A DNA stretch of 64,000 nt, taken from Puccinia triticina (Eukaryota; Basidiomycota; Pucciniomycetes; Pucciniales; Pucciniaceae). The DNA lies in NCBI RefSeq assembly GCF_026914185.1, contig NC_070560.1, forward strand, positions 7,307,501 to 7,371,500, in the 5' to 3' direction. Each line of letters begins with the position of its first letter. Within the stretch, counting starts at the first letter, position 1. Made by a program: the position numbers and the translations under genes. The notes beneath the pieces are model-generated. The model searched no databases, had not been told where the DNA came from, and saw only the letters and a list, made by a program, of their open reading frames with translations. Shown here in pieces: positions 41,571-52,460 of this stretch.

Positions 41571-42224
41571 TCATGCGCCTGGCAGGACCGCATTGTCGTC
41601 CTTCCCGGCCCTTGATGATAGATGGAGCAGTCAGCATTCTGTCTGTTGGAGATCGATAGGTATTCGGATACGCACAGGAATTTCTCCATAAACGAGTTCG
41701 GCACGGGGGGGGCCTGGGGGAAAGAGCGAGTGAGTGGTGTGAGGCTGGGGAAGGGAGTGGGTGTGAGCAGGAGGTACCTGTTCGGACTCGAAGTATCTCA
41801 TGACCTGGGAGGGCATCTTCCAGACGTTGACGAACTCCTGGTACTCCATGTGCGACTTGGCGATGAGGACGTCGATGGCCTGGATGTCTTTGACGTGCGC
41901 ATAGCGGTCGAAGATCTGTCTGATTTTCGCCCTCAGGGTCGGATAGGGCACGTCGAGTGCGTAGAGCTGGGGAGCAGGCAGCGTCGGCAGGGGTTCTCGC
42001 TTTCTCGGGGGCAGGATGGACCCACCTGGCAGATCTCGGGTGCCGCCCGATACCAGTCCCGGTAGAGCGACCTTGAGCGGGCCTGAGCGACGGCCAACGT
42101 CGGCGAGCTGTAATTGTTGATGAGCATGGTGGGTGAGTGTGGTGGGGAGTGGAGTGGTGTGTGCTCACCTGACTGTCCTTCGTGCCAGCCGGGATGGGAT
42201 GGTGACGGTGACTGGCTTGGGCAT
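41571..42224 (-). CDS. NDUFA6: Complex I LYR-type accessory subunit NDUFA6 (B14)
   Basis: Five exons (42224-42169, 42107-42026, 41966-41778, 41713-41676, 41610-41571) give 134 residues. The Complex1_LYR motif is ARSRSLYRDWYRAAPEIC; the central helices read KIRQIFDRYAHVKD and VNVWKMPSQVMRYF; the end is SFMEKF then LAGKDDNAVLPGA. The last join uses donor GTGCGT and an AAG acceptor with a CTGAC branch site, and is supported by the family-typical C-terminus. The protein sits on the matrix arm of mitochondrial NADH:ubiquinone oxidoreductase and docks acyl-carrier protein. Length matches homologues. It is divergent from the next gene by 138 bp. Confidence 0.93.
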
Positions 42225-42362
42225 TGTTGGTGTTTGGGGATGTTGGTGGGTGCTGGAGTGATGTGATGGGGGTGGGTGTTTTCTTCCCCCGGGGGACTCC
42301 GGTGGATGTTTATCTGATCTGGTTGTCGTTTTGTTTTGGATAGGCCCCGCCAGCGTAGGACG
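42225..42362. promoter_or_regulatory. Short bidirectional promoter between two mitochondrial-type genes
   Basis: Only 138 bp separate the two start codons. GGGGGTGGGTG and CCCCCGGGGG-like GC blocks occur; no clear TATA box. Confidence 0.55.
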
Positions 42363-44087
42363 ATGGCCAGCAGCAGCCTGGCACGGAGAATCGCAGGCCA
42401 AGTACTGCTCAGCAGGAACCAGCACCACCACTACTACTCCCACCAACCTCAGCCCAACCAGCAACAGCCAGAACCAGAGCAGCACGAACTCGCACAGATC
42501 GAAACACTCGCAAAGGGCAGCAGCAACAACGACCGGATATTCGAGATCCTCCGGAGCAGACACCGCAGCCGCAAACAGACCATCGCCCTCATCGACCATC
42601 TGCTCAGCCACACCCCGCTGCCCGCCGCGGGGGACATCAGACACATCGCCTCGCTCGCCGAGCGCATCCACCAGGCCACGAGCATCGAGATCTTCCGCGA
42701 CGAGGCCGGCCTGCTCGCCGGAAAGCTCTTCGCCCGCACCGAGCCCTCCTTCGAGCACGTGTGGGCCTGGTACGAGCTCGCGAAGAGCCGCACGGCCGGC
42801 CCGGGGCTCGCGCGCTGTCTCGTCGCCCTCCTCGGCTTCCGGGCCGAGCTGGCCGGCCACCCCGCCCGGCTCGCCCAGCTGCTCGCCGACCTCGACCAGC
42901 TCGCGCGCACCGCCCTGAGCCCCGCCGACCGGCTCCGGGCGATCGAGAACCTGCTCGGGATCGCCATCCGCGCACGCCGCCCCTCGCTGGCCGCACGCGC
43001 CCTCGCCGACCCGCTCGTCGAGCCGCTCGAGGGCCAGCTGCTCATGGGCGAGCCCACGATGGTCGACCTGCTCGGCAAGCTCCTCCTCCTGGCCGAGAAC
43101 CGCGACCAGGCCTTCGGCTTCTACGAGCAGCTCCTCCGCCTCGGCCGGCCCAGCCCGCGCTTCTTCGAGCGCCTCCTGCGCGGCTATCTGGCCCTCTGCG
43201 AATCCCCCCGGGCGGGCGAGGAGCGCCCCCAGGCCCTGCCCATCCCCCGCCTCATGGCCATCCTCGCCCACTTCAGGCGCGCCCAGATCCCCATCGACAG
43301 CCACACCTACGCCATCCTCCTCAACCACTTCAGCACCGTCGTCCGCCTCAACCCCCGCAACCTCTCCACCCGGCTCCAGCTCGAACGGATCCACACGCTC
43401 ATCAAGCTCGACATCCACCTCGAGCCCGACCCGCTCCTCGTCCACCAGCTCTTCAAGGCCTTCTCCTACAACGGCCTCTACGACAAGGCCTGGGCGATCT
43501 GGGACCAGTTCTTCTTCAGCCCCTCCTCCGCGTTTGCTAGGAGGAAGAGCAGCGCCTCTGGCGGCTTCAGCCGGATCTCCAACCCGAGCTTCGCCACCAT
43601 GTTCGACCTCGCCGGCTTCGAGAGCGAGCGCTTCGGCGACGGCAGACTCAACCGCAGGGCGCTCGCCGGCTGGGCCTTCCTCGTCCACCAAGCCCTCCGT
43701 CCCCCCTCCGCCGGCTCAGCCGAAGAGCCCCAGCCCCCGGCCTCGTGCTATCTCAACAAGAACCTCTTCGACGCCTGGCTCGAGTGTCTCTGCCGCTCCC
43801 GCCGAGTCGAGCAGGCCCTCCTCCTCGTCTTCCCCGCCTCCCCAGACGTGCGTGCCCTGAACTCGGACGACGTCGACCAGCCGGCCAGCGAGCAGCAGCA
43901 GCAGCTGTTGTATCCGATCACCAAGCCCTTCATCGACCGCCGCACGCTCTCGATCCTGCTCCGGTTCAGCAAGCGCGAAGACCAGCTCGGCTGCTCCCCC
44001 GCCCTGCTCCCTATCGTCACCCAAAACATCCAGGCCTGTTTCCCTGATCTGTGGGGCGAAGTGCAGGACCAAGGACGGTTCAATTGA
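42363..44087 (+). CDS. Predicted mitochondrial helical-repeat (PPR-like) protein
   Basis: Single exon, 574 residues from ATG 42363. The N-terminus MASSSLARRIAGQVLLSRNQ is rich in Ser/Arg and lacks acids, as expected for a mitochondrial presequence. Most of the rest is Leu/Ala-rich helical repeats. The part around LPIPRLMAILAHFRRAQIPI and SHTYAILLNHF, followed by LLVHQLFKAFSYNGLYDKAW, resembles degenerate pentatricopeptide repeats. PPR proteins bind organellar RNA. The family assignment is tentative, and another alpha-solenoid is possible. Codon usage is strongly GC-rich, as in the neighbouring NIPA gene. Confidence 0.65.
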   Translation: MASSSLARRIAGQVLLSRNQHHHYYSHQPQPNQQQPEPEQHELAQIETLAKGSSNNDRIFEILRSRHRSRKQTIALIDHLLSHTPLPAAGDIRHIASLAERIHQATSIEIFRDEAGLLAGKLFARTEPSFEHVWAWYELAKSRTAGPGLARCLVALLGFRAELAGHPARLAQLLADLDQLARTALSPADRLRAIENLLGIAIRARRPSLAARALADPLVEPLEGQLLMGEPTMVDLLGKLLLLAENRDQAFGFYEQLLRLGRPSPRFFERLLRGYLALCESPRAGEERPQALPIPRLMAILAHFRRAQIPIDSHTYAILLNHFSTVVRLNPRNLSTRLQLERIHTLIKLDIHLEPDPLLVHQLFKAFSYNGLYDKAWAIWDQFFFSPSSAFARRKSSASGGFSRISNPSFATMFDLAGFESERFGDGRLNRRALAGWAFLVHQALRPPSAGSAEEPQPPASCYLNKNLFDAWLECLCRSRRVEQALLLVFPASPDVRALNSDDVDQPASEQQQQLLYPITKPFIDRRTLSILLRFSKREDQLGCSPALLPIVTQNIQACFPDLWGEVQDQGRFN

Positions 44088-44306
44088 TTTTCTTTTCCGG
44101 GTGAGCGTCTTCCGCTCTTGGCCAGTGCAACATGTGTACTTATATATCCTTTCCCCAGGCTGTGCATCTCTTTTCTGCTGTTGTGATCTTTCTGCATCTT
44201 GTTTTGTGATCATCATCTTACGTAATACATAATCCCATGCTCCCCGGTGCTCGCTCGGGTACTCCCCGGGGTGCTCGCCTTCCTCCCTCCCTCCCTCCCT
44301 CCCTCC

Positions 44307-46448
44307 ATGGAGATGGTCGTTTGCCAGCTTGGAAACCACCCGATGGCCTCCCCCTCAGACTCAGAGCCAGCCGAGCACCCGGCGCCGTTCAACCTCGCCC
44401 TCGGGATCTCGCTCGGCCTGCTCGCCTCCTTCATCCAGTCGCTCGGCCTCACCATCCAGCGCAAGTCCCACCTCCAGAACGACCGTCTGCCGCCGGCCAG
44501 CAGGAAGCCCGACTACGCCCGCCCCGTCTGGCTCGTCGGCTTCACCATCTACTTCTCCTTCAACATCCTCGGCTCCATCTTCCAGATCGGCACCCTCCCG
44601 CTCATCATCCTCGGCCCCCTCGGCGCCATCTCCCTCCTCTGGAACGCCATCCTCGCCCGCCTCCTCCTCGCCGACCGCTTCTCGCCCCACCTCATCTTCG
44701 GCACCATCCTCATCGGCCTCGGCGCCCTGCTCATCGGCCTCTACGGCCTCCTCCCCGACCAGTCCGCCAGCCACGACCTCGACCAGCTCATCTTCCTCTA
44801 CTCCCGCACACCCTTCCTCGTCGAAATCATCCTCCTCCTCCTCACCTTCTCCCTCCTGTGCTCCTTCGCCCATCTCTACGAGTTCCGGCTCAACCAGTCC
44901 CTCGAAACCATCTCCCTCCTCACCATCTCCCCCACCCCAACTCCCCCCGACCCGAACAACAACAACAGATTATCGAGGCATTCACTCAATCTACCTCCTA
45001 ACCACTCACACCAACACCAAAATAAGCACATCAACCACCATCACTATCCAGCCTACCGACCCCGCTCACTCTCTAGTCCCACCCAGCAGCACCATCCTCT
45101 CTCTCTATCCTTCCCCCACCAACCCATCGACATCATCGACTCACATATCCCTCTCACCCCGCCCTTCAGCAACAAGCCGCCCACACGGCTCTCCCGCACG
45201 CTCACAAGGTCCCGCTCGACGTACTCCTCAGGCCCAGTCCAACTGGCGATTGACAAGGACGAGCCGGGCGGAGGCCAGGGTCTGCTGTCTCGGCAGAAGA
45301 TCGACCAGCTCAAGCTGCTCATCGGGATCGCCTACGGATCCACCTCGGGCACGCTCTCGGGCATCTGTCTGCTGTTCGCCAAGACGGGGGTGGAGCTCCT
45401 GATCCGGAGTCTGACGGGCACGGTCAACGAGTTCTACAAGCCCCAGACCTGGCTCATCCTCCTCGTCCTCCTCATCTCCGCCCTCCTCCAGCTCTGGTAC
45501 CTCAACAAGGCCCTCAGACTCGTCAACCCCACCCTCATCTGTCCCCTCGCCTTCTGCTTCTACAACCTCTCCAGCATCGTCAGCAGTCTCGTCTACTACG
45601 ACCAGGTCAAGCTCCTGAGCGCCTTCCAGGTCTTCGCCATCTCCCTCGGAACCATCATCCTCCTCGGAGGCGTATGGGTCGTGAGCATCGGGACGAGCAA
45701 CACCATCTCGAAGAGCTCCTCTGAGGAGCAGGAAGGAGGGGGCGAGGAGGAGGAGTCGAGGGCGGGCTCGGTGGTCGACGAAGACGAAGCAACGCCGCTC
45801 TTACCGTCCTCGTCACGGATAGGAGCGCTAGAGGACGACGATGATGATCAGGAGGAGGAGGAGGAAGCAGAGGGGGAGAGAGAAGAGCCGACGGTGTACT
45901 CGGAAGACCCGGGCGGGATCGACGACTCCTTCGACTCCAGCCCACCCCGCTCCCGCAGAACCACCCTCCTCCTCCAGAGATCGGAGTCCTCTTCCTCCCC
46001 CCACAACCCCCGCAGAACGTCCCATCCTTTCGACCAGCTCATCCGCCAGTTCCTCGTCGAGGGCGAAGTGACACCTGTTCGAGGGTTCAGCATCGGCTTG
46101 GGCGCCGCCTCGCCCGGTACGCCCGCTTCCTCTCGCTCACATACAACCCATGCTGACTGCGTCTAAATCCTTTTTTTTTTCATAGGGTTTGCTATTCGGC
46201 CCAAGAAACGCAGGAAGGAGCGCGACGGCTTGCTGCCGAGGTCTAGTCTCTCAGGTCGCTCGGATGCTGGGCATCTGGATCCGAGCCGTCATGAACACCC
46301 ACCCCATCAGCAGCAGCAGCATGAGCAGCAGCATGAGCATGAGCAACAACAGCAGCAACACGAGCAGCTGCAGCGTCACCACCAACTCCTCCACCCTCGG
46401 AGCCAGGTCCGGCCGGCCCATCAGGCGAGCGAACAGACCGAGGGTTGA
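44307..46448 (+). CDS. NIPA-family magnesium transporter
   Basis: Two exons (44307-46116 and 46186-46448) give 690 residues; the intron has a CTGAC branch point and ends TTTCATAG. The first membrane segment and loop (LALGISLGLLASFIQSLGLT, then IQRKSHLQN) and the following segments match NIPA1-4/DUF803 Mg2+ transporters. Four segments are followed by a ~130-residue polar His/Ser/Pro loop, then the remaining segments (LIGIAYGSTSGTLSGICLLF, FCFYNLSSIVSSLVYYD). The C-terminus is cytosolic, acidic, then basic (GFAIRPKKRRKERDG) with Gln/His repeats. The length is well above animal NIPAs (~330-400), mostly from loop and tail. The start at 44307 is the first in-frame ATG before segment 1. Confidence 0.87.
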
Positions 46449-47348
46449 CGGCGGGCCGGACCAGGTCCATCTCCTTCGACGGGCCTCCCCTCCAACCTCT
46501 TCCTGAACTAAAGAGACCACCCCCTTACCACAGCTTATCCTGCTCCTTGCTCTGCGATCACCCGAGGGAGCCTACGTCTGTGTGTATAATCATCCTCGAG
46601 AAAGTCTCCTCTGTTGTATGTTTTGCGATGGACATGTTTACACAGGTTTAGAAGCTTGCTTTTCTATTCGAGCAGAACATGCATGTATACATTATAAGTA
46701 GGTATAAATGTACATGTTTATTTATGTTTGTGTATGCTGGTAGTGTGGGCGTGGGTGGTTAGGAACAGGAGAGTGTCAGAGCTGGAGTAGGCTGGAGCGA
46801 TCCAGTAGAGTAATTTATCGTGTTTGTGGCCATAGGTCCTTGGTAGTTTGTAGCCTTAGGCCCTGGCTGGCTCGTGTGGGTGACACTTGGGAAGTTTGGG
46901 GCAAGCTTCTAAGCAAGACACGTCCACATGTGACTTGTTGTAACTAGATTGCACAGCTGTGACGGGTGCCAACGGCTGTCCAAATGGAGCCTTAATAATC
47001 TGCATAGAGAGTAGACGATTTTCCGTGCAACTCGGGACCCCCGCAGATGCCGCTTGAGGCCCGAAAAGTGCAGAGTTTTGCAGGGAAATCCCGCTTTTGG
47101 GGCTCGGGATCTTTTCTGGGAGGCCTGCAGATCTGGACGGGAAGCCGTCCATTGCTTTGTTCATCTCTCAGTTGTAGCTGGGTGTGTGCATGCTTGCATC
47201 GGATGCCTGGTGCTCTCGTGCTAGGTGCTTTCATCAACTGCATGCACCCTTGCCCATCATCTTTGCCATAACACCTTGTTGGTGTTGTGTATGTTCTGGT
47301 GTGATGAAAAGAGTGCAGACATTATTTATCAGGCTTGATTATGACAGC
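46449..47348. other. Intergenic region after the NIPA gene
   Basis: Mostly featureless. The stretch around 47010-47155 ends GACGGGAAGCCGTCC and contains AGATCTG and AGGGAAATCCC blocks like the GGAGGACTTCCCGT MITE family, so it may be a diverged copy. Confidence 0.4.
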
Positions 47349-47547
47349 AACACTGCAACAAAATACATGGAGCGTATATGGTAATCATTTTTCATTGGAG
47401 ATGCATACCTCAATGCCCAATTTTTTTTATTTTCAGCCGTTATCATACAGATGATGGCCAAAAACAATAAATTGGACATGTAGGTATGCATCTTCAATGG
47501 AAAATGTTTACCATATACACTTCATGTGTTGTATTTGTTGCAGCATT
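47349..47547. mobile_element. 199-bp fold-back MITE (AACACTGCAACAAAA)
   Basis: Long imperfect inverted arms, AACACTGCAACAAAATACAT to GATGCATACCT and AGGTATGCATC to GTTGCAGCATT, enclose a short AT-rich centre that is also palindromic (CCAATTTTTTT ... AATTGG). Same family as the outer element at 29940-31505. Confidence 0.8.
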
Positions 47548-47597
47548 GATGATAGCCTAAGTTTTGTAAAGCAAGGATGAGGGAGTACATGTAATGG

Positions 47598-48537
47598 CAC
47601 TACAAACATTTATTATTTTGCCCAAAAAAGAAATAAAAGTCAACATGAAAAAAATGAAACCAGAATTTCACTCAGGGGAACAAACTGAGCATGCTGAGCC
47701 AAAAAAATAAAATGTCCCAAACTGAGCAAAAATCATTGGACAATGTTTTGGGATGGTTTTTTTTCACGGGCCTGGCGGGCCTGGAGCGGGCTTGAGCGGG
47801 CCTGGAGCGGGCCTCAGACGGGCCTGCCCCCAAAAGCACATTGGGTCAGTATTAAAGGAGTTTTGCCTTGCCCTGGGAGCTTCTGGGGCTTCTGATGGGC
47901 CCAAAATCTCAACATGGGCTTTTGGTGGTCTAGAAGTATCAACTTGGGCCACTGAATAGCCCATGGGCCTTTGAATTCCAAGAAAGCCCACCATGAGCCC
48001 CCACATAGCTAATGGGCTCTTGGTAGCCCATGAAGATCTCCATGGGCCAACAGATACCCTCATGGGATTTTGGTGGTCCAAAACGCTCCCCATGGGCTTT
48101 TTGTGGCCCAGAAAGGAGGCAAAAAGCCCATGGGATCCCATGATGGAAGTATTTGTTGGCCCATAGGGATCTTCATGGGCAACCAAGAGCCCAATAGCTA
48201 TGTGGGGGATCATGGTGGGCATTTTGGGAATTCAAAGGCCCATGGGCTCTTCAGTGGCCCGGGTTGATACTTGAACTTCTAGACCACCAAAAGCCCATGT
48301 TGAGATTTTGGGCCCGTCTGAGGCCCGCTCAAGGCCCGCTCAAGCCCGCTCCAGGCCCGCCAGGCCCGTGAAAAAAAACCATCCCAAAACATTGTCCAAT
48401 GATTTTTGCTCAGTTTGTGACATTTTATTTTTTTGGCTCAGCATGCTCAGTTTGTTCCCCTGAGTGAAATTTTGGTTTTATTTTTTTCATGTTGACTTTT
48501 ATTTTTTTTTTGGGCAAAATAATAAATGTTTGTAGTG
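47598..48537. mobile_element. 940-bp fold-back element, TIR CACTACAAACATTTATTATT
   Basis: Ends CACTACAAACATTTATTATT / AATAATAAATGTTTGTAGTG. The arms continue inward for 350 bp or more (CATGCTGAGCC, GGGCCTGGCGGGCCTGGAGC, TCTAGAAGTATCAA and their complements), so the whole element can fold into one long hairpin. The centre repeats CCCATGGGC-like motifs. No gene is supported. It abuts the next MITE directly. Confidence 0.82.
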
Positions 48538-48538
48538 T

Positions 48539-48707
48539 GGAGGACTTCCTGTCAATCTGGAAAGTCAGATCTGAGCCACCAGATATCAAATTTCGCAGGG
48601 AAATCTGGGTCCCCGAAGATCCCCGAAGTGATCCAGAGTTCCAGATTCCAGATTTCCCTGTGAAATCTGGAATTCCAGATCTGTTCAAAAGTGACGGGAA
48701 GTCCTCC
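48539..48707. mobile_element. 169-bp MITE, second copy of the GGAGGACTTCCCGT family
   Basis: Ends GGAGGACTTCCTGT / ACGGGAAGTCCTCC, same length as the copy at 27627-27795 and inverted to it. The interior shares TCTGGAATTCCAGA and ATTTCCCTGTGAAATC. The flanks do not repeat, as its left side touches the fold-back element. Confidence 0.78.
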
Positions 48708-48897
48708 AATATTTCACTGGAAAAAAAACTCACCTGGCTGCCTGCAGTTGACATGTGGGAAATATCAGGCAGCTTGTGTTAATCCAAGCTTTCTCCAAGC
48801 TTGAGCACAAACAAGCTTTAATGTACAGTGACTGTGCTGTGCAATGTGCACACTGACTGTGCCAAGAAAAGCCATTATGTGAACAGATGGAGTTATA

Positions 48898-49097
48898 GGG
48901 GGTTCACGATTGAATTTGACTAAAATTTGGAGCTAAATTTAAGGCCTTTATGAACAAACTTTTAACATTTTGGTAAAATTCACAGCAACAATTAACACTG
49001 ATGAGTCAGTCAGATCAATCAATTTTTTTAAAAAAATGTTCATAAACACCTTAAAATGTGTCCTACAGTTTTGTAAATTTCAATTGTGAAACCCCCC
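48898..49097. mobile_element. 200-bp MITE with GGGGTTCACGATTG ends
   Basis: Ends GGGGGTTCACGATTGAATTT and the complement of GGGGGGTTTCACAATTGAA; left flank TA. The arms also pair internally (CCTTTATGAACA / TGTTCATAAACACCTT). Its ends relate it to the large TA-flanked element at 750-10230. Confidence 0.75.
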
Positions 49098-50231
49098 AAT
49101 GGATTTTTGGTTGAACTTGGAGCATCCCACATGTCAACTGGTGGGCACAGTTGAGTAAGATTTTCTTGCAGTTGGTATGGTGCTCATGTTATACTACCCA
49201 TTCAATTATATAAGGGAAACTTGATAATTTTTTATCAAATGAAGCATTTCATCTTCCAAACAAACTTTGGCCAACAATGACCACCCTAATACTACAATAA
49301 ACCATGTGCAGAGATCCAATTGGTTTACTCTTGTATACAGTTTCTTTGCCAGTGTTGTAGAGTGGGATGAAATTAATTCTGATTGAAATTGGTATGCAAA
49401 TCATCAAGATACTTATGATTGGTTTTGAATTTATGTGTACAAATTGTATAATCTACAAAAAAATCAGGAATTGAAAATCTGTTTGTGCTTTTCTTACATT
49501 TAGATTAATAAAGATGCATGAATTAGAATTTTGAAAACACTAATGGTTCTAAAACAAATCTTGCTATCATAATATATCAACCAAATCTGGAGAAAATTGA
49601 TTATTGCTCCAACCAAGATACTTCAGATGAATTTATTTTAATTGATGAACATGATACTGGTTTCAGACACAATCCAGTCTTATTAGTTGGTTCAACCAAA
49701 CTGGAATGAGTTCTTGGTATAGTAGTTGCTAATTATTTGGTAGAGGCCTTTTTCCATGAATGTCTTTGTCATCTTTATTTGCCTTGTTCTCCACCTTTGT
49801 CATCTTTTTTGTCTCCATTTTTGCCCTGAAGATTGTTGTCTACGTAGTGAGTGATAAATCCACTGTTAAAACAAAAAAGTTAGCACAGTTGTATCATTAT
49901 TTTTATGAAGTGAATAAGGTGAAGCAGTTTTACTCACAACTATGTTGGAAATGGTTTTAAATTTTTGTCAAAAAAAAAAAAAAAAAAAACATCAGTCAAC
50001 CTCAGTCAAGGAACCATGGAAGCAAGAGTGAACACATGATATATTTTTGCCTGAAGCTCACTGCAAGGTTCCAATGATCAGCACCTAGACCATCATTTTT
50101 TGAAGAGCCAATGCCTTGAGATATATCTTTACACTTGTTGAAAATCTCATCCTTCTTATCCTTATCTAAGTCACAGTTCAGAAGCTTGTCACAGGAAGCT
50201 ATTTTGGTAGTTTTGACAATTCACAATGGAT
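49098..50231. other. AT-rich intergenic region, nothing recognised
   Basis: Includes a long A tract at 49970-49989. No supported gene or repeat. Confidence 0.45.
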
Positions 50232-51730
50232 TTAGTTCAACTGATTAGTAAAGCACAGGGAATAACATTCAGTTTCAAAACTCACATCTGGTGATGATAC
50301 TCAAATCTTTGAAAAAGAAGAAATGGGATATAAAAAGAATTAGTCAGTGTAAGAATATGCATCCAAGATCTTTAAAGCAAAGACATATTGACAGTACTTA
50401 CCTAGTGCTTCTCCATGCTCAAACTTCTTGCTGATTGGAATGAAAGTTGTTTCATCTTTCTTTCTACCATTGATACCAGCTGCAAATCTTATCCTGGGAT
50501 TCTTGCAATCCTTCAGAGATTCAGGGTCAATGAATTTTTTGTTGAATCCAGCCTTGCTCTTATCAATTTCAAATTCATCATCACCACTACCACCCTTACC
50601 GCCGCCACCATTGTCGCCGCCACCGCCGCCGCCACCACCACCGTCATTGTTTAGCTGTCTGTTGAATTCTTTTTTCGTCGAAATTCCCAATTTCTCATCT
50701 TCTGCGTCTGCCTTTTGAGAAAACCCCGGCCTTTTCTCGCCGGCCTTATCACCATCACCACCTTTATCCTCTTTATCGATTTCTTTCTTTTTTTGATCTT
50801 CCTCTCGATCCTTATCCTTTTCACTTCCATCATCCTTATTATTTGCTTTGCCTCGAGGGAGAGTACGTGGATCGGTGCCTAATAGCACAGTCTTTTTGGT
50901 TTTTGGATCAAAAAATTCCTTCAATCCTTCGGTTGCTGGATCTTGCTTCATAACAATACCCTCAAGTTCTTTGTTCTTGGGTTCTTTGTGGCAATGAAGC
51001 GCCTTCCGGAGCTTTGGTGGAGTCGTTGAGAAGTCCGGAGGTACATTTTTCTCCGCCTGATTTAAGTGTCCGTTTTTTTTTTTTTTTTTAGTTGAAGACA
51101 GAAAGAAGCGTGTTTGAGGCAAAGCGAATCTATACTCACAGCGGCAACAGCTTTAGCCATTTCGATGACGTCTTCACGAACTTCTTTATCAATTTTCGGA
51201 TCCTTTTTCAAGTAAAAGCGCACAAGAGACAGCGGATTAATTCGAGGCGTTATTCAACAGAGGAATCAGTTGCGAATCTGTTGCTTGCCCAAAGATGTGA
51301 CTCACCTTAACAGCATCAATCAGTTTATCGGCGATGTCTTGTGCGGCGCAAGGCTCTGCTGCTGCCAGCAAAGCCACGGTAATCCCGCCGTCTGCAAAGC
51401 AAAGATGACATTCAAGTTTAAATAGGTGAAACTGAGGCCCATACAATCAGGCGGATGTTCATGATCGACTGACAAATAGTCCCACAAATTTCGCCAGGGC
51501 ATTTTGGATGTGGTTTTCTGAGTTGAAGGGGCTTCGATTCTTGAGCAAATCGACGAGGAACTAATCTGTAAGACTCATGCATGTAATCAGCACCGCATCC
51601 CTACCCAACAGATTATCAGAAATATCGTAATATTCTCTTACCTGGTTACCTTGAACGGAATGTTTGACGCTTGAGTGACGTTCCAATCGGCCAATAGATA
51701 GATTAGGCCAAAGAGCCGGATGGAGATCAT
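50232..51730 (-). CDS. Predicted secreted protein with Lys/Glu-rich and poly-Gly regions
   Basis: Six exons (51730-51650, 51565-51445, 51391-51306, 51202-51140, 51056-50402, 50287-50232) keep one frame for 353 residues. The N-terminus MISIRLFGLIYLLADW is a signal peptide with likely cleavage after VTQAS. A short conserved-looking part reads WDYLSVDHEHPPDYGGITVA and LLAAAEPCAAQDIADKLIDA. The C-terminal half is highly charged (EKDKDREEDQKKKEIDKED) with a run of nine glycines and a Gly/Asp region, then PRIRFAAGINGRKKDE. No known domain was recognised. The last small exon rests on phase only and is the weakest part. Secretion by a plant-associated fungus makes an effector role possible, but nothing proves it. 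Confidence 0.72.
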
Positions 51731-52435
51731 TCTATGAATTTTGTCTGACTCGTAGTAGGAATTATGTAGTGATTAACTGAATCGAAATGAGGCTTGAGAG
51801 CGTTGCTCTTGGAAAGATGGGCCAGCCAAGTAGAAACACAATCTGGAGAGCCAAAAAAGGGATGAAAGATAATATGACGGCAGATATGTGTTTGACTGGG
51901 TTTCATAGGAGGATGGAAGAATCGCTTCCACACTTTCGGCATGTGTCGTGCCCATTTATAGAGTGATCACCTCTGTCCCTCGACGGCTGTAGATAGGCCT
52001 TTGAGCCTCTATGCGGGGTGACTGCCCGTTTCCATTGGTGTTGAAGTTACCAGCGTTCTATTAGAGAGGTGAGTCTAAAATCCTACTTCGGGCGGTATGG
52101 CAGTGTAATTAAAATCTGTGCCGGCGCCTGGGGGCCCAACACACATCGCACTTGGTTTTTATTCTGTTGCCTTATGTGTCGAGGAAGGTTCTTTCGGTCA
52201 GCTGGAACGGGTTGATAAGTCTCGATAAGTCTCGAAGGTGTAAAGAATCGATTGCCTATCGCTCGACGCTTGCCTTTCCTCGCTTGCCACGCTAAACCTT
52301 TTTCGTGGATGGCGGTGAATGGAGACCAGTTAAAACCCCCCATACAAGCGCACATTGGGATTTAATTGGTTTTCAATTTATGGTTCCCCAGTCTCACTCC
52401 AGAGATTTTGAAAGCAACTGTAGCTAGATACAATG
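51731..52435. other. Intergenic region, no gene recognised
   Basis: Promoter side of the secreted-protein gene; open stretches are short and unsupported. Confidence 0.45.
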
Positions 52436-52460
52436 GGGTTCACGATTGGATTTTTTTGCT
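52436..52460. repeat. Isolated GGGGTTCACGATTGG terminus
   Basis: GGGGTTCACGATTGGATTTT followed by TTTGCTGGTG matches the left end of the large element at 750. No complementary right end was found downstream, so this appears truncated. Sequence to about 52600 and again 53460-53710 has many TTTGCAAA/TGCAAA motifs. Confidence 0.55.

Noticed and set aside
41534..41676. Reading straight through the NDUFA6 3' end to a TAA at 41534
   Set aside because: The unspliced tail has no family similarity; splicing with a CTGAC branch point gives the typical LAGKDDNAVLPGA-like end at 41571.
42165..43691. A 508-codon minus-strand frame rich in Glu/Ala/Gly opposite the helical-repeat gene
   Set aside because: It is an antisense shadow of a GC-rich coding region; the plus-strand gene has a presequence and protein-like composition, and this frame's end is exon 1 of NDUFA6 in part.
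44237..45402. Pro/Ser-rich plus-strand frames overlapping the NIPA gene
   Set aside because: Alternative frames of the same GC-rich exon; the NIPA frame has conserved membrane segments.
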